Assembly (NCBI RefSeq): GCF_037975245.1
Contig: NC_092570.1
Coordinates: 7,751,001-7,815,000, forward strand
Origin: Apostichopus japonicus
Taxonomy: Eukaryota; Echinodermata; Holothuroidea; Aspidochirotida; Stichopodidae
Direction: 5' to 3'
DNA length: 64,000 nt
Shown here: positions 25,626 to 35,855 of the stretch, one piece after another
How positions within the stretch are numbered: position 1 is the first letter of the stretch
Layout of the letters: every line of letters begins with the position of its first letter
Made by a program: the position numbers and the translations under genes
Notes under the pieces: model-generated
Told to the model about the DNA's origin: nothing
Databases searched by the model: none
Seen by the model: only the letters and a program-made list of their open reading frames with translations

Positions 25626-26082
25626 CACCATTTTACATTAACATTAACATCAGTACATTGTGTGTGATTGTTTGTGCCATACTTCACCATACTCCATATC
25701 ATACCAAATAAATCTCTTCATATGAACTTGTATGGTATAGTATAGATCATTATACTCCATATCATTCTTACATATTCATTTTCATACACCATTTTACATT
25801 AACATTACATCAGTACATTGCGTGTGATAGTTTGTGCCATGTACTTCACCATACTCCACATCATACAAAATAAATCTCTTCATATGAACTTGTATGGTAT
25901 AGGTTATTATGTATAGAATATTATACTTATATATTCTATAGATAATAGCATGCATTAGTAATACTTTCTGCCATACTCCCATATCATATAATAATACTCA
26001 GCATGAACTTGTACGGTATAGTATAGATCATTGTACTCCATATCATTCTTACATATTCATTCCGTCATACTTCACCATACTC
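25626..26082. repeat. 161-bp tandem repeat, about 2.7 copies
   Basis: Units start CACCATTTTACATTAACATT at 25626 and 25787, with a partial third at about 25969. Shared marks are CTTCACCATACTCC, CATATGAACTTGTATGG and TCCATATCATTCTTACATAT. AT-rich and non-coding. Confidence 0.9.
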
Positions 26083-26312
26083 CCTCCGCGTCATGTTAAT
26101 GAGCGAGAAGTGGAATGTCATGTAACTCGTAACTCACATTGCAGTATAACTAAATCAATTTACAGCTTTAAATAGCTGAGTTTAGATTACATTAACACAA
26201 TCTGTATCTTTGTGCTATCCCTAACAATAATATCTCCCAAGTGTTTTCATATTGCAAATTTTTTTTTTTTTGACTTGCCTCTCACATTGATATCCATGCT
26301 TGTTTGTCTGAT

Positions 26313-26348
26313 CATGGAGCTATTACCATTATCAGGAATAGCTCCATG
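26313..26348. repeat. 12-bp perfect stem hairpin
   Basis: CATGGAGCTATT at 26313-26324 pairs exactly with AATAGCTCCATG at 26337-26348 over a 12-base loop. It may be the remnant of a foldback element. No gene context. Confidence 0.7.
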
Positions 26349-27351
26349 GTCTGATGTATGGTTTTACGTCTATCACTAGGTTTTCTCTGTGGGTTTGATT
26401 AACAAACATTGATGTAATGTTTAGTAGCTCAAGTATTTATACATTTAACTTAAAAGTGCGGGAGCTATCAAGAACACAGTTGGAAGTGATGTCATCGGAT
26501 CGGGTACATCAACAAAATGAAATGTCGTGTCGGGCCGGTGGTGTTCCCGTAAATTTGAGATCGAGCAATTTTATGAATGCCGCCATGTAATGTCACATCT
26601 TGGAAAGTCAATATTGACTCTGTCCTGTCTGCATGCATCTCGAAATTGTTGTTATCTAAAGGCTTGGAATTCAACATTGCATACAGTTTTCAGCTACGAT
26701 ATAAAGCAGTCGAAAACTGTTTTCTGGGATTTGAAATAATCACACGAAGAAAGGCAGTGTTTCAAACTCGGCACACTCTCTTTCTTTCCTCTGTTTCTTT
26801 TTTTGTTTTAACTCGGATCTGATCTCGTGAAAATTCTTGCATGTGTCTATAAAGCAATCAAACAACGTTTGATTAGAACCAGATCATGTGATTTACATGA
26901 TCTTAGCATCCTTAAATTTATTGATGAATGTTATCTCAAAAGTGTAAACAAAGTGCTATATATATATATATCTAACTCTTCCTTAGTCAAACAGCATGTA
27001 TACTAGCTGGTTGCTATGTGATGTTTATACCCTGGTCAAATATACAGGCGGGGGCGTGCAGACAATTTTTATAATGGAATGACGTTACAGAGAGAGGGGG
27101 CATATGGTGACCATTGCATTTATAGACAGAGTTGATGGTAGGCCTGTTATGAACTTTATCAATGGCATCGTACAATATACTATTTTGTGTTTTCATTTTA
27201 ATGAGATTCATACAAATGAAGGCATGGAGTGGTATTGTATTATTGAGCAATTTGAGCAGTTATGAAAACTAACTAATAACTTCCATGGTCGTTGAATTGT
27301 GAGATTTAAGAACCTCTCCCTGTTGTTTGTCTAGACTTGAGTATAAAATGT
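26349..27351. other. No gene seen
   Basis: AT-rich sequence upstream of the first visible glypican exon, with a TA microsatellite near 26957-26971. If the glypican N-terminal exons lie further left, this is intron. Confidence 0.45.
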
Positions 27352-27515
27352 CAGGCATGAGCTTTTTCCGCGAATTCGCGGAATATTTGTGATTTCTTTT
27401 CTACCTCTGGGACAAATACTATTATCCTAACACACTGTAACATATGCAAACTGGAGCCTATACTGCAATTTTTGCAAAGTTCTGTGATTTTTTTTTTACC
27501 CAAGGCTCATCACTG
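27352..27515. mobile_element. Palindrome-bearing MITE, short intact copy
   Basis: The ends are CAGGCATGAGC and GGCTCATCACTG, inverted repeats of each other. The core is the perfect 18-base palindrome TTCCGCGAATTCGCGGAA. AATGT flanks both ends, a possible 5-base target duplication. It lies 519 bases before the first visible glypican exon. No coding capacity. Confidence 0.85.
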
Positions 27516-27562
27516 AATGTTACACTCCGTCTACAGTACCGTATGTTCAGTCTCCATCAGAT

Positions 27563-27746
27563 TTACTTTATTCCTCTCTTACCTGTCTGCCCACAACCTT
27601 AGCAGTCTTGTTCTACCGTGGCTAGAATGAACTGGTAACCTTTTAACACTATGCGCCCTCTGTGGCCGCACCACTCCGGTCAATGCCCTTCCTTCCTTCT
27701 CATTCTACCACCCAAAGTGTCTACAACATTTTTTTATGTGGATTTA
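27563..27746. repeat. Interspersed repeat family R1, copy 3
   Basis: TTACTTTATTCCTCTCTTAC, CCACAACCTTAGCA, CTGGTAACCTTTTAACACTA and ATTCTACCACCCAAAGTGTC match the other R1 copies in order and orientation. Confidence 0.8.
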
Positions 27747-28033
27747 ATTTCTACTAAAGTCGATCGGATCGGTTTTCTAGGATCTTTGTTTGGTTTTTTG
27801 CTGGAAGTAGGAATACTCTGATTCTTTCCGGTAAGTTTTAGAAGTTAACATGTCTCAATTGGTAGTCATGTTGAATTCTGCCTTCCAACCTTCTATACCC
27901 GAGACTTCCAAGCCTTCCAACCTTCTGTTCCTTTACCATTAATTAAATCTACTCTGTTCAATTTCTTCTTTAAGGTTGCATATATTCATATCATAATGCC
28001 TTTTTTCTATTTCTTCTTTTTTAAATTTGATAG

Positions 28034-28199
28034 GTGGATCCATCACAGTCTTGTAAAGATGCTCTAACCCGCCTGTCACAGTGTGCCAGCTGTAATGGAC
28101 ACACCTGGGTTCCTCCCTGCTATTCGTTCTGTCAGAACGTCATGAAGGGATGTCTGTCCAGTGAGGTTGAACTACAACAAGAGTGGTATAAATATGTCG
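28034..28199 (+). CDS. Glypican, exon with Cys-rich signature
   Basis: This exon encodes 55 codons plus one base. It starts at phase 0 after a strong acceptor (T-rich tract, TTTGATAG) and ends at GGTAAG. It carries CKDALTRLSQC, CASCNG, PPCYSFC and QNVMKGC, which fit the glypican family signature, with His where a hydrophobic residue is usual, followed by EWYKYV. Glypicans are GPI-anchored heparan-sulfate proteoglycans that modulate Wnt, Hedgehog, FGF and BMP signalling at the cell surface. The Cys residues belong to the conserved disulfide-bonded ectodomain. In vertebrate GPC4/6 this segment follows a VNP motif, matching VDPSQSC here. The preceding exons, with signal peptide and N-terminal helical domain, were not identified. 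Confidence 0.94.
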
Positions 28200-29605
28200 G
28201 TAAGGTGTTATTCATCTCATTTTCAGAGTATAAATTTTATGTATTCCTATCAGAATATTTCCAACCCAAGTTTTGGTCGTCTTCAGCGTGTATGACTCGT
28301 GTCGTCTTGATTCGCATGAAGATTCCCAGAGAGAGTCACAGGACATACTCTGGGATTTTTCGACTTAGGGGGAGGAGAAGGAAGTGAGGGCAGTATGCCA
28401 ACTGTTGCCACTCACGCAGGCTATGAATAATAGACAGATGGTGCGTTACTTGAAGCGAAAGTCGTTAGGAAGGGAATGAAGTACTAAACATTGACATTGA
28501 GAGGGTCAGGGTACTTTCAGTTGCATTCAGGTGTTTATTACAGACTAATATATCTGGATACCAGTTTCTATGGGTGTCATTTCAGGGGGGTAAACATAGT
28601 ATAATATAAACACATTCTGTGTGTGGTTGAAGGTCTCCCTTTCCTGTGACTGAAACACTCATGCACATCAATATATGTGTTTGGCATAAATACCTTTAAC
28701 ATACTATTTAGTATTAGGATATACTGTCATCGATTTTGTAACAGGGCAGACAGGTTCAATACTTTCCATGAACTGTACTTTCTGGTCAGACAATTGGTTA
28801 ATGGAGGGAGGGTAGAGGGAGCGAGGGGGGTCTCAAAAAGGATAGTAAACAATAGAAACATTACAACCAGAGATTTTTTTTTTTTTTTGCTTTTCAACAA
28901 TTAAAAAAATAATGCAAAGAAATATATATATCAAAAAGATACATTTCAAATGAAAATATAAAGTTTGTGACATCCTGCAAAATAACACAAACTTGGTAGG
29001 ATCACTTTAAAAGTAACAAAAGTTTTTTCTTTCCCTACACATGGGAGGGATGATCTCCTTCGTCTCCAATCTGCCCTCCATGTGATCCGTAGGGACGTCA
29101 TTCCAGTGATTCATGTCTCTGGATTGCGATGACGATGACGACAACCGATACTTGATCTTTGCTAATAACCCACATAACTTAGGTTTTCTCTTTGTTATCA
29201 ATGGTTTGGATAAACCATGGATGTAGCTTAGGGAGATGTCCATCCACTGGTGTCATACCTGCAATGGGTCATCGTCATGCATTCTTATACTTTTTCACGG
29301 GTTCAAAGGTCAAAGGAAGATCAAAGCAGTGTAGGCCGTGTGATGAAAGGCTAATGAAGTTGCCAGCTGTCATAGATGGCTTTGAATGTATCAGTAATTG
29401 GTATTCGAGGACTACGATGAATTTCCAGAGTTTTTATCAATTGTTTACCTAAGGGGAAGTTCTCTCAAAATCTGAAATCACTGGGAGGAGGGGAAGTCGC
29501 TGTACATAAAACTTTGAATCAAATCGTGTCTGTACGAGACATGCTCCCCTAATGGTTAGCCCTTAACAAATTTGAATGCACTTTATATAGAACTTTGGGA
29601 GATGC
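28200..29605 (+). other. Glypican intron, first part
   Basis: Non-coding between GGTAAG at 28199 and the exon-derived repeats. It contains a poly-T tract near 28875 and a DR1-like GGTTCAAAGGTCA at 29300-29312. A minus-strand frame at 29007-29243 has no recognisable domain. Confidence 0.6.
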
Positions 29606-29678
29606 TGTTTGATAGGTTAGAATGACCACTCAGTGTACAGCCTGTACTTAGTTACGTAGACCTGGCGATCATCTTTGC
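29606..29678 (+). pseudogene. Exon-derived copy 0, truncated
   Basis: GATAGGTTAGAATGACCACT and the following bases match the glypican exon at 30318 from its GATAGGTTAGAGG onwards, up to ATAGACCTGG-like text. The splice acceptor side is missing. It abuts the next copy head to tail. Confidence 0.7.
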
Positions 29679-29726
29679 TATTTCTTTATGATTTCATGAT
29701 TATTCATATCTCATTTCCATATTCAG

Positions 29727-29812
29727 ATGCCATGTCTATCCTATCGGATAGGTTAGAGGGATCATTCAATGTGCAGGCTGTACTAAGTAACATAGACCTG
29801 GAGATCATCTGT
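29727..29812 (+). pseudogene. Exon-derived copy 1 with intact acceptor
   Basis: It is preceded by the same intron text as the true exon (from TATTTCTTTATGATTTCATG at 29679) and by an intact ATATTCAG acceptor. Read from there it gives DAMSILSDRLEGSFNVQAV, very close to the real exon and with the Asp expected in vertebrate glypicans at the first position. It lacks the second half of the exon and any good donor. It runs open into intron sequence, so inclusion would disrupt the protein. Confidence 0.8.
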
Positions 29813-30066
29813 CATATTTCTCACCCAGTTTGGGACAAATTTTTCTACACTGTAGTGTCACGTCCCGCTTCAGAGCACTCGTATTGTCAGTACGAGCAGT
29901 ATGAATATCATGTTTCTATCAGATCAAGGTTAGGAACTGTTTGTACTGATACTACCAGTGCTTTGAAGAATAATATTGGAGTACAGTATTAGCATTAGGA
30001 AATTGTCCCTACTGGCTGTATTTCTTTATGATTTAATGTTTATTCATATCTTATTTCCATATTCAG

Positions 30067-30133
30067 ATGCCATGTATAAACTATCAGATAGGTTAGGGGG
30101 ACTATTCAATGTGCAGACTGTACTTAGTAACAT
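30067..30133 (+). pseudogene. Exon-derived copy 2 with intact acceptor
   Basis: The intron text starts at 30019 and the acceptor ATATTCAG is retained. The exon-like part reads DAMYKLSDRLGGLFNVQTV and then dissolves into a CATCTATACAA repeat. It is more diverged than copy 1. No donor. Confidence 0.8.
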
Positions 30134-30268
30134 CATCTATACATCATCTATACATCTATACAACATCTATACAACATCTATACAACATCTATACATCTAT
30201 ACAACATCTATACAACATCTATACAACATCATCTATACATCTATACATCAACTATACATCATCTGTAC
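30133..30268. repeat. (CATCTATACAA)n microsatellite
   Basis: About 130 bases of CATCTATACA/ACATCTATACA units sit exactly where copy 2 of the exon-derived repeat should continue into ATCATCTGTAC. The array probably expanded out of that sequence. Confidence 0.85.
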
Positions 30269-30317
30269 TATTTCTCTATGATTTAATGATTATTCATATC
30301 TCATTTCCATATTTCAG

Positions 30318-30448
30318 CTGCCATGTCTAGCCTATCGGATAGGTTAGAGGGACCATTCAATGTGCAGGCTGTACTCAGTAGCATAGACCTGGAGATATCC
30401 AATGGAATAATGTCGATGCAAGAAATGGCTCCTGTCATCAGTCCCAAG
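30318..30448 (+). CDS. Glypican, second visible exon
   Basis: 131 bases between ATTTCAG and GGTAAGAAAA. The first two bases complete the codon begun at 28199, and the exon ends on a codon boundary. It encodes AAMSSLSDRLEGPFNVQAVL followed by SSIDLEISNGIMSMQ and ends VISPK. The LEGPFN core and the IM.MQ helix match the GPC1/2/4/6 class more than GPC3/5. This helical segment belongs to the ectodomain core just before the convertase-cleaved loop. Three truncated copies of this exon and its upstream intron lie immediately 5', but only this copy has both halves and a donor. Vertebrate relatives have Asp where this copy has the first Ala. Confidence 0.95.
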
Positions 30449-30983
30449 GTAAGAAAAGCAATTTTATGGTTTAATAATGATTTAATTTGTCTCATGTATT
30501 ATTGGCAACCAAACTTTAGTCAAATATCCATGAAGGAAATAACCATTTTTAAGAAATGTGCTTTTCTGAAGGTCTATGACATTATATTGACAGAAGCAGC
30601 CTTTTTTGGCTGACACGTTTCTATGGGACACTTCCCTATAATCTACTTGAATTAACAGTCATCAATAGGATTGATCCAACTGGAAGACAAAGCAGGAGGA
30701 GGAGGAGGTGGCCATAAATAATAAGCTATTACTCACTGTACTATGATATAAAGCTATCAGAAAATAGGCTTCATATTATTATTCTCACAAAACTGATGAT
30801 CTCCTTTTATGTAACCGGTTCAAGTCCACACTTGCTCTCAATGTCCAATTCCCAAAGTACATTTTGCAATAAATCCCCAAGATTTGCTGTAGTTATCGAA
30901 AAGTATTTCTACTGTGATGTATTTCCAATAATGAAGATCTGAATTCTTTTCAACTTTGTCAAAATTGTCATCTCTATATATTC

Positions 30984-31232
30984 CAGGCATGAGCTTTTTC
31001 CGCGAATTCGCGGAATATCCGTGATTTCTTTTCTACCTCCGAGATTTACACCTCTCAATTTCCATGAATTTCTAACAACAGCGTTGTATCATTTGATCCG
31101 TCGTTCGCATGTTTATCATTACCTATGGATATCCAACCTGCAGGAGGACAAAAACTATTATCCTAACACACTATAGCATATGCAAACTGGAGCCTATACC
31201 GCATTTTTTTTTTTACCCCAGGCTCATCCCTG
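30984..31232. mobile_element. Palindrome-bearing MITE, long copy
   Basis: The ends CAGGCATGAGC and GGCTCATCCCTG are inverted. The same perfect palindrome TTCCGCGAATTCGCGGAA follows the left end. This copy has about 85 extra internal bases (about 31041-31145) absent from the other two, so either it is the fuller version or it gained an insertion. ATATTC occurs on both flanks as a possible target duplication. Confidence 0.85.
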
Positions 31233-31449
31233 ATATTCACATGCAAGTATCAGTCTCACAGTAGCTTAGGGTGGGTGGGTGCATTGCAGTAAATCTTTGT
31301 AATTTGGTTGAAAGTTCAAGGCGCAAAAACCAAGCGGCCATGGTTTTTTGAAGTCGGTGGCATTCTGTCTGTGGTAACCAATTTGTTATGAGGCAAATTT
31401 ATGATATGCCAAGAGGAGATAAATAAACGGATGTTTTGTCCAAGCTTGC

Positions 31450-31469
31450 GGGGGGGGGGGGGGGGGGGG
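31450..31469. repeat. Poly-G tract of 20
   Basis: This is the longest pure homopolymer G/C run in the window. It is prone to slippage and sequencing length error. Confidence 0.95.
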
Positions 31470-32450
31470 ACCTTTGAAGGAAGCTGGACAAAGGGATTGG
31501 AAGTTTTCACTATAAAACATTGATGGACAGTCTATCAGAGCCGTAAAGTGATTTTGTTTTTCAGAATAGAAGGCTAGATTAAGGTACTAGGTTCAGAACC
31601 ATTATCTATGTCTACTTTCTTTTTCCCTTTTTTACCAGCTTTTTTTAGTTTTCTGCATCTTTTATGCAGAAAATTATCAGACTTTAATAAATTAGGTAAA
31701 GAAACTGCTCACTTTAGTCATTATTTTGCTATTTTTTTTGCCCTCACTGGGTTCATTTTTTGGGTAGTTTTGGTGATGACAGTTAGCAATAGGTTTACTT
31801 TCTTCTTCTTTTTTTTGTAAGAGAGGGGGTGGGGGAGGTGGTGGGAGAAAATAGAATAGAAAGAAGGTGGGGGGAATTTTTATGTCAGTGAAAGAAAAGA
31901 GCAATTATTTATGTTGGCATTACAGTATTCATGTATGTATATATCAGTTTGGTGAATTGGAAGGGGGGAGGCTCTAAGGCTCTTTCCTGTTGCCTAGGAA
32001 ATGTGACACCACTGCACAAACTGCGATACGTAAAACAAATTGCGTTCCCTTTACCGAGATGTTTTAATTTCAAAAGGCCTCTGGTAAAGGACTGAACACA
32101 AATACATCTTACGCGCTCTAAGTAAAAGACAGTAACTACTGTGTCTTTATTACACTCAAGGCTACATTGGCAGGCTACGACAGCCAGTTAGTGGTACAAA
32201 CATTAAAATACTGTTATTTAATCTACCAGCCACTCTGCAACATACCCTGTATACCTTTGGGCAAATTTCATTACAATTCCCCTCCCCCCCACATCTCTTT
32301 TGGAAACCCTTTACTCTAATACGACCCTGTTTAACCTTATTCGCCCCTCCTGAAATGTTAATAAGTCGGAAATTGGGACTTGCTGTCTTTGCCATCTATG
32401 ACCTACTTTGAACTTTGGCTAATGTAGAGGAGAGAGAACTGAGCAATTTA

Positions 32451-32530
32451 TTTATATAAATATATATGTATATATATGTTTGTATATATATGTATGTATG
32501 TATATATATATATATATATATAAATATATA

Positions 32531-32583
<53 letters not shown>

Positions 32584-32589
32584 ATATAT
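32451..32589. repeat. TA/TATG microsatellite
   Basis: About 140 bases of alternating TA with interspersed TATG, TAAA and TATC units. It is long enough to extrude cruciforms. It lies in the long glypican intron. Confidence 0.95.
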
Positions 32590-33442
32590 TTTTTTATAGG
32601 GTATGTTAATCATGATGGGCAGATTAGCTACAATAATAGTTTAAAGGAAATTCTGAATGCCATTTATTGTATTGAAGGTATTGTTAGCAATAGGTTCAGG
32701 GTGATATACCAGGGACAGTAAATGTAAGGGAATGAGTTATTCAATAAAAATTAAGATGGGAAGTGACGCTTGGTTTCAGGTTTCAATAGCGAAGAGATTT
32801 ATTGATCCATTGTTTTGATTTCTTTCTACCATTGAAATGCCCAGAACCAGTCAATAGGCTGACCTAGTTTCACCAGCTACAGTTGACCTCTTTACACCTG
32901 GGGTGGACATATTGCCCTTGATTGGGGGACTAAGTTGGGCAACTTGAGAATTGCGTTTGACCCCTCTGGCCTTATATCAAATTTAATTTCCATAAATCAG
33001 TTTTGTCACAAATAAAACATATTTTACTTATTATTCTTCCTTGTCCCTCCATAATTTTTCACGTTTTTTTATATTTTATATTTTATTAAGTTTATATCAT
33101 TTTTAGTGCAAAACTGACCCATATCACATCCATTGCCATTGTTAGGTTGTCGCCCTTTGCTTTTCAAGTTAAATACATGTACATACCAACTCTGTGTGAT
33201 GTGTTGTACACATCTATGACACTTTGTTTAATGGATTTAAGTATATCTGTCCTAATTTGCATATAATTTGCATGATAAGCCCATGGTGATTGTCCTCGTT
33301 ATGAGTAGGTTTATTAGTCTCTTATAGTTGCACAACCTTGGTCAAAGAACGAATTATCACTGACTAATTATCTTTTATGAATTTTCCATGTTTTTCTTTC
33401 TTGGAAGTAGACAAACACCTCTCACTGATTCATAATGTACAA

Positions 33443-33809
33443 CAGGGGTTCCCTAACTGGGGTGCATAGACTCCCAGGGGGTTCATGAGTCCATCCCAGG
33501 GGGTTTGTGAGACATTTCTGAAAGTCAAAACTTTTTGTTGAACTAAAATCTGATATATCATATAATTTAGTAATGTACAAAAGTCGTACCTATCGACAAA
33601 CCCTTTTCCGTTCCATACGCATTTGTTGCCATAGTAGTACCGTATACCGTGATTGTGAAAAATAACTGAATTATGAAACAGACACAGGCTGTTATGCGTA
33701 TCATAGTATAATAATGACTCAGATCGTGTCTCGAAAAGTTGGGGGTTCGAGGACAAAACTCTGACATCCACAGGGGGGTTCGTGGGGGTATAAAGTTAGG
33801 GAAACCCTG
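33443..33809. mobile_element. hAT-type MITE
   Basis: The left end CAGGGGTTCCCTAACT and the right end AGTTAGGGAAACCCTG are 16-bp inverted repeats with one mismatch. Flanks are ATGTACAA and ATGTACAG, an 8-base duplication with one difference, as in hAT elements, whose ends typically begin CAG. The subterminal parts (CCCAGGGGG, CAGGGGGGTTCGTGGGGG) are G-rich on the + strand at both ends. The 113-codon minus frame inside has no transposase features. Non-autonomous. Confidence 0.92.
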
Positions 33810-34510
33810 ATGTACAGGGACACCAAGCCTTGCAACCTGTTAGAGATCTCTTTGGATAATTCCAACAAGGAACATGGCAACACCTTCTACCTATATATAT
33901 GACTAATTGTACTTCTCATGATGAGGTCTCAGCGATGCTGGCCTCCTATATCAACTCAACCACATTTGTAATGTTAATTCAAAGCTGCGCTCTCCGTCCT
34001 GTCTGCTACTGCTACTACTTGACAACTTGTCATCGGTATTCTGTTTCATCTCACGATTGCAACAAAATTGCAGGAAGTTGAAGTTGTCAGTTTATGATCT
34101 AGTAGAATGTGGCATTTTATCTGAGAGATTGATATCACTTCTACTACTGCCCCCTTGTGTCTGAACTACATTAATAAAGAACCTACCGATGATGACCTTA
34201 ATCTATCTGGTTGTTTATTTGCGGGTTCTCAGGTTTGATCTGTAAGATCTAGACATTGGAGGCTGCATCTAAATTTAGTAGTCAGCTCGTTTCCTCTCTC
34301 CACCCCTCTCCACCCATAAAGTTCTTTTTGAATATCACCAAGTCTACTACATGCCTGGATTTGTTTTAGAGGGTCATAACAAACAAGGAAATGGATGTAG
34401 TGTGTTTATTTACCATGCAACAATAAAAAAAACCTATAAAAAAAGTCACAAAGTCTGCTGGACACTTATAGAGAGGTAGAGGTTGAAAGTAGGAGGAAGG
34501 GAAGTGGGAG

Positions 34511-34575
34511 TAAGGGAGGAGAGAGGGAGGGAGGGAGGGAGGGAGGGAGGGAGGAGGGAGGAGGGAGGAAGGGAA
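34511..34575. repeat. GGGA/GGA purine microsatellite
   Basis: Repeated GGGA units followed by GGAGGGA units on the + strand. Homopurine and likely triplex-prone. Confidence 0.95.
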
Positions 34576-35802
34576 CAAGAAGGAAGGGAAGAGGGGAGTA
34601 CGTATCAGAGATGAAACAGCATCTATAGAAGGTCCTATGACAACATTAAAAAGGGATAATTATTTTGATTAAATTGCACATAATTAATGAAGGAAGAATT
34701 TGGATTGGATGGATAAAGAGGGGTGGTAGGTAAATACTTCCCAGTAGGACCTGGTGAAAATTTGAAAGATATGTGTTCAAAACAGTGGTATTGCAAAGTA
34801 GAGGTGGTAGCAAGCTGGCAGGGGGGGGGGGGGAGGGAGGGAGGGAGAAGGGAATCATACAGTTGGAACAGAATTTGATTGCTCCAGGCCCAGGATGCCC
34901 TTCCAGAAGCATTCAGGTCCCTACCTAGTTCAGTATAGGATTTTTTAATTTCTTCCCTCCTCCCTTCCTCCCTGCCCACCCCCCCCTTCTCCTTTCCACC
35001 ACCTTTGATAACCCCATATGCATCTTCTCATTGGTACCTCCGAGTACCTTTTAGATACAGAAAGTATATGAGCTTCACCTGCACAATTTATCAGTGGATC
35101 TGGAAGAATTTAAAGAAGCCATGTAAAGAGACAGAACTATGTTTATGACCCGCAGCTAGTTGTTATGAGAAATGTTAAAACATAAACCCTCGCCCCCCTG
35201 GGTCCGCTGAAATTAATGTTTGATGCCTTTAAAAGTATTTTGCTGGTACCATTCACCAACTGTAGATGCTACAAATCATCGGTTATTGGGTTCCTCTGTC
35301 TTCCCCTTCCGTTGTTACTATAGATACATTTGCAGACGGAATACTGATGACCTTTTGGGATGTGACCTATATACCATCTCATGAGGCCTCCCTCCGCCTC
35401 TTGAGAAATGCTTTTTATGCAACATGATGAAATACCCGTCTGTTTCGTAGGAACGTTGTAAAAACCCATCACTACACTTGTATCATACATGCACCTCCTC
35501 TCCCTTTAAGTTATTAAGGGATGTCGCCAGGCTCTTTTTCTCCATCTTTTGATGTCTAGGAGGAGGAGGAGGAGGAGGAACTTGAAATTGATATTGTTCT
35601 CTGGAGGGGGTCACCAATAAATGCAATTAACCTACATTGCTGTCAGTCACTGGGTTTATCATTGTAAGTTCACTTTGTATAATACAGTTGTATAGGGTAT
35701 GCTGGGGCATGTATGCTGGTAATGTAGTCAGAGACAAGAGATGGTATGTGGAAAGAGGATTGTGATATAAATCTCCTCACTTAACATGCACAGTATATGT
35801 TG

Positions 35803-35855
35803 TATATATGTATATGTTGTATATATGTATATGTTGTATATATGTATATGTTGTA
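35803..35855. repeat. 17-bp minisatellite
   Basis: GTATATGTTGTATATAT is repeated about three times without a break. Confidence 0.95.

Larger units (their letters stand above)
30449..33442 (+). other. Glypican 17.5-kb intron, proximal part
   Basis: No exon is expected here, because 30448 joins 47971 without missing conserved residues. It holds a MITE at 30984, a 20-base poly-G at 31450-31469, and an AT microsatellite at about 32451-32589. Confidence 0.7.

Noticed and set aside
33430-33771. 113-codon minus frame
   Set aside because: It lies inside the hAT MITE and has no transposase features.
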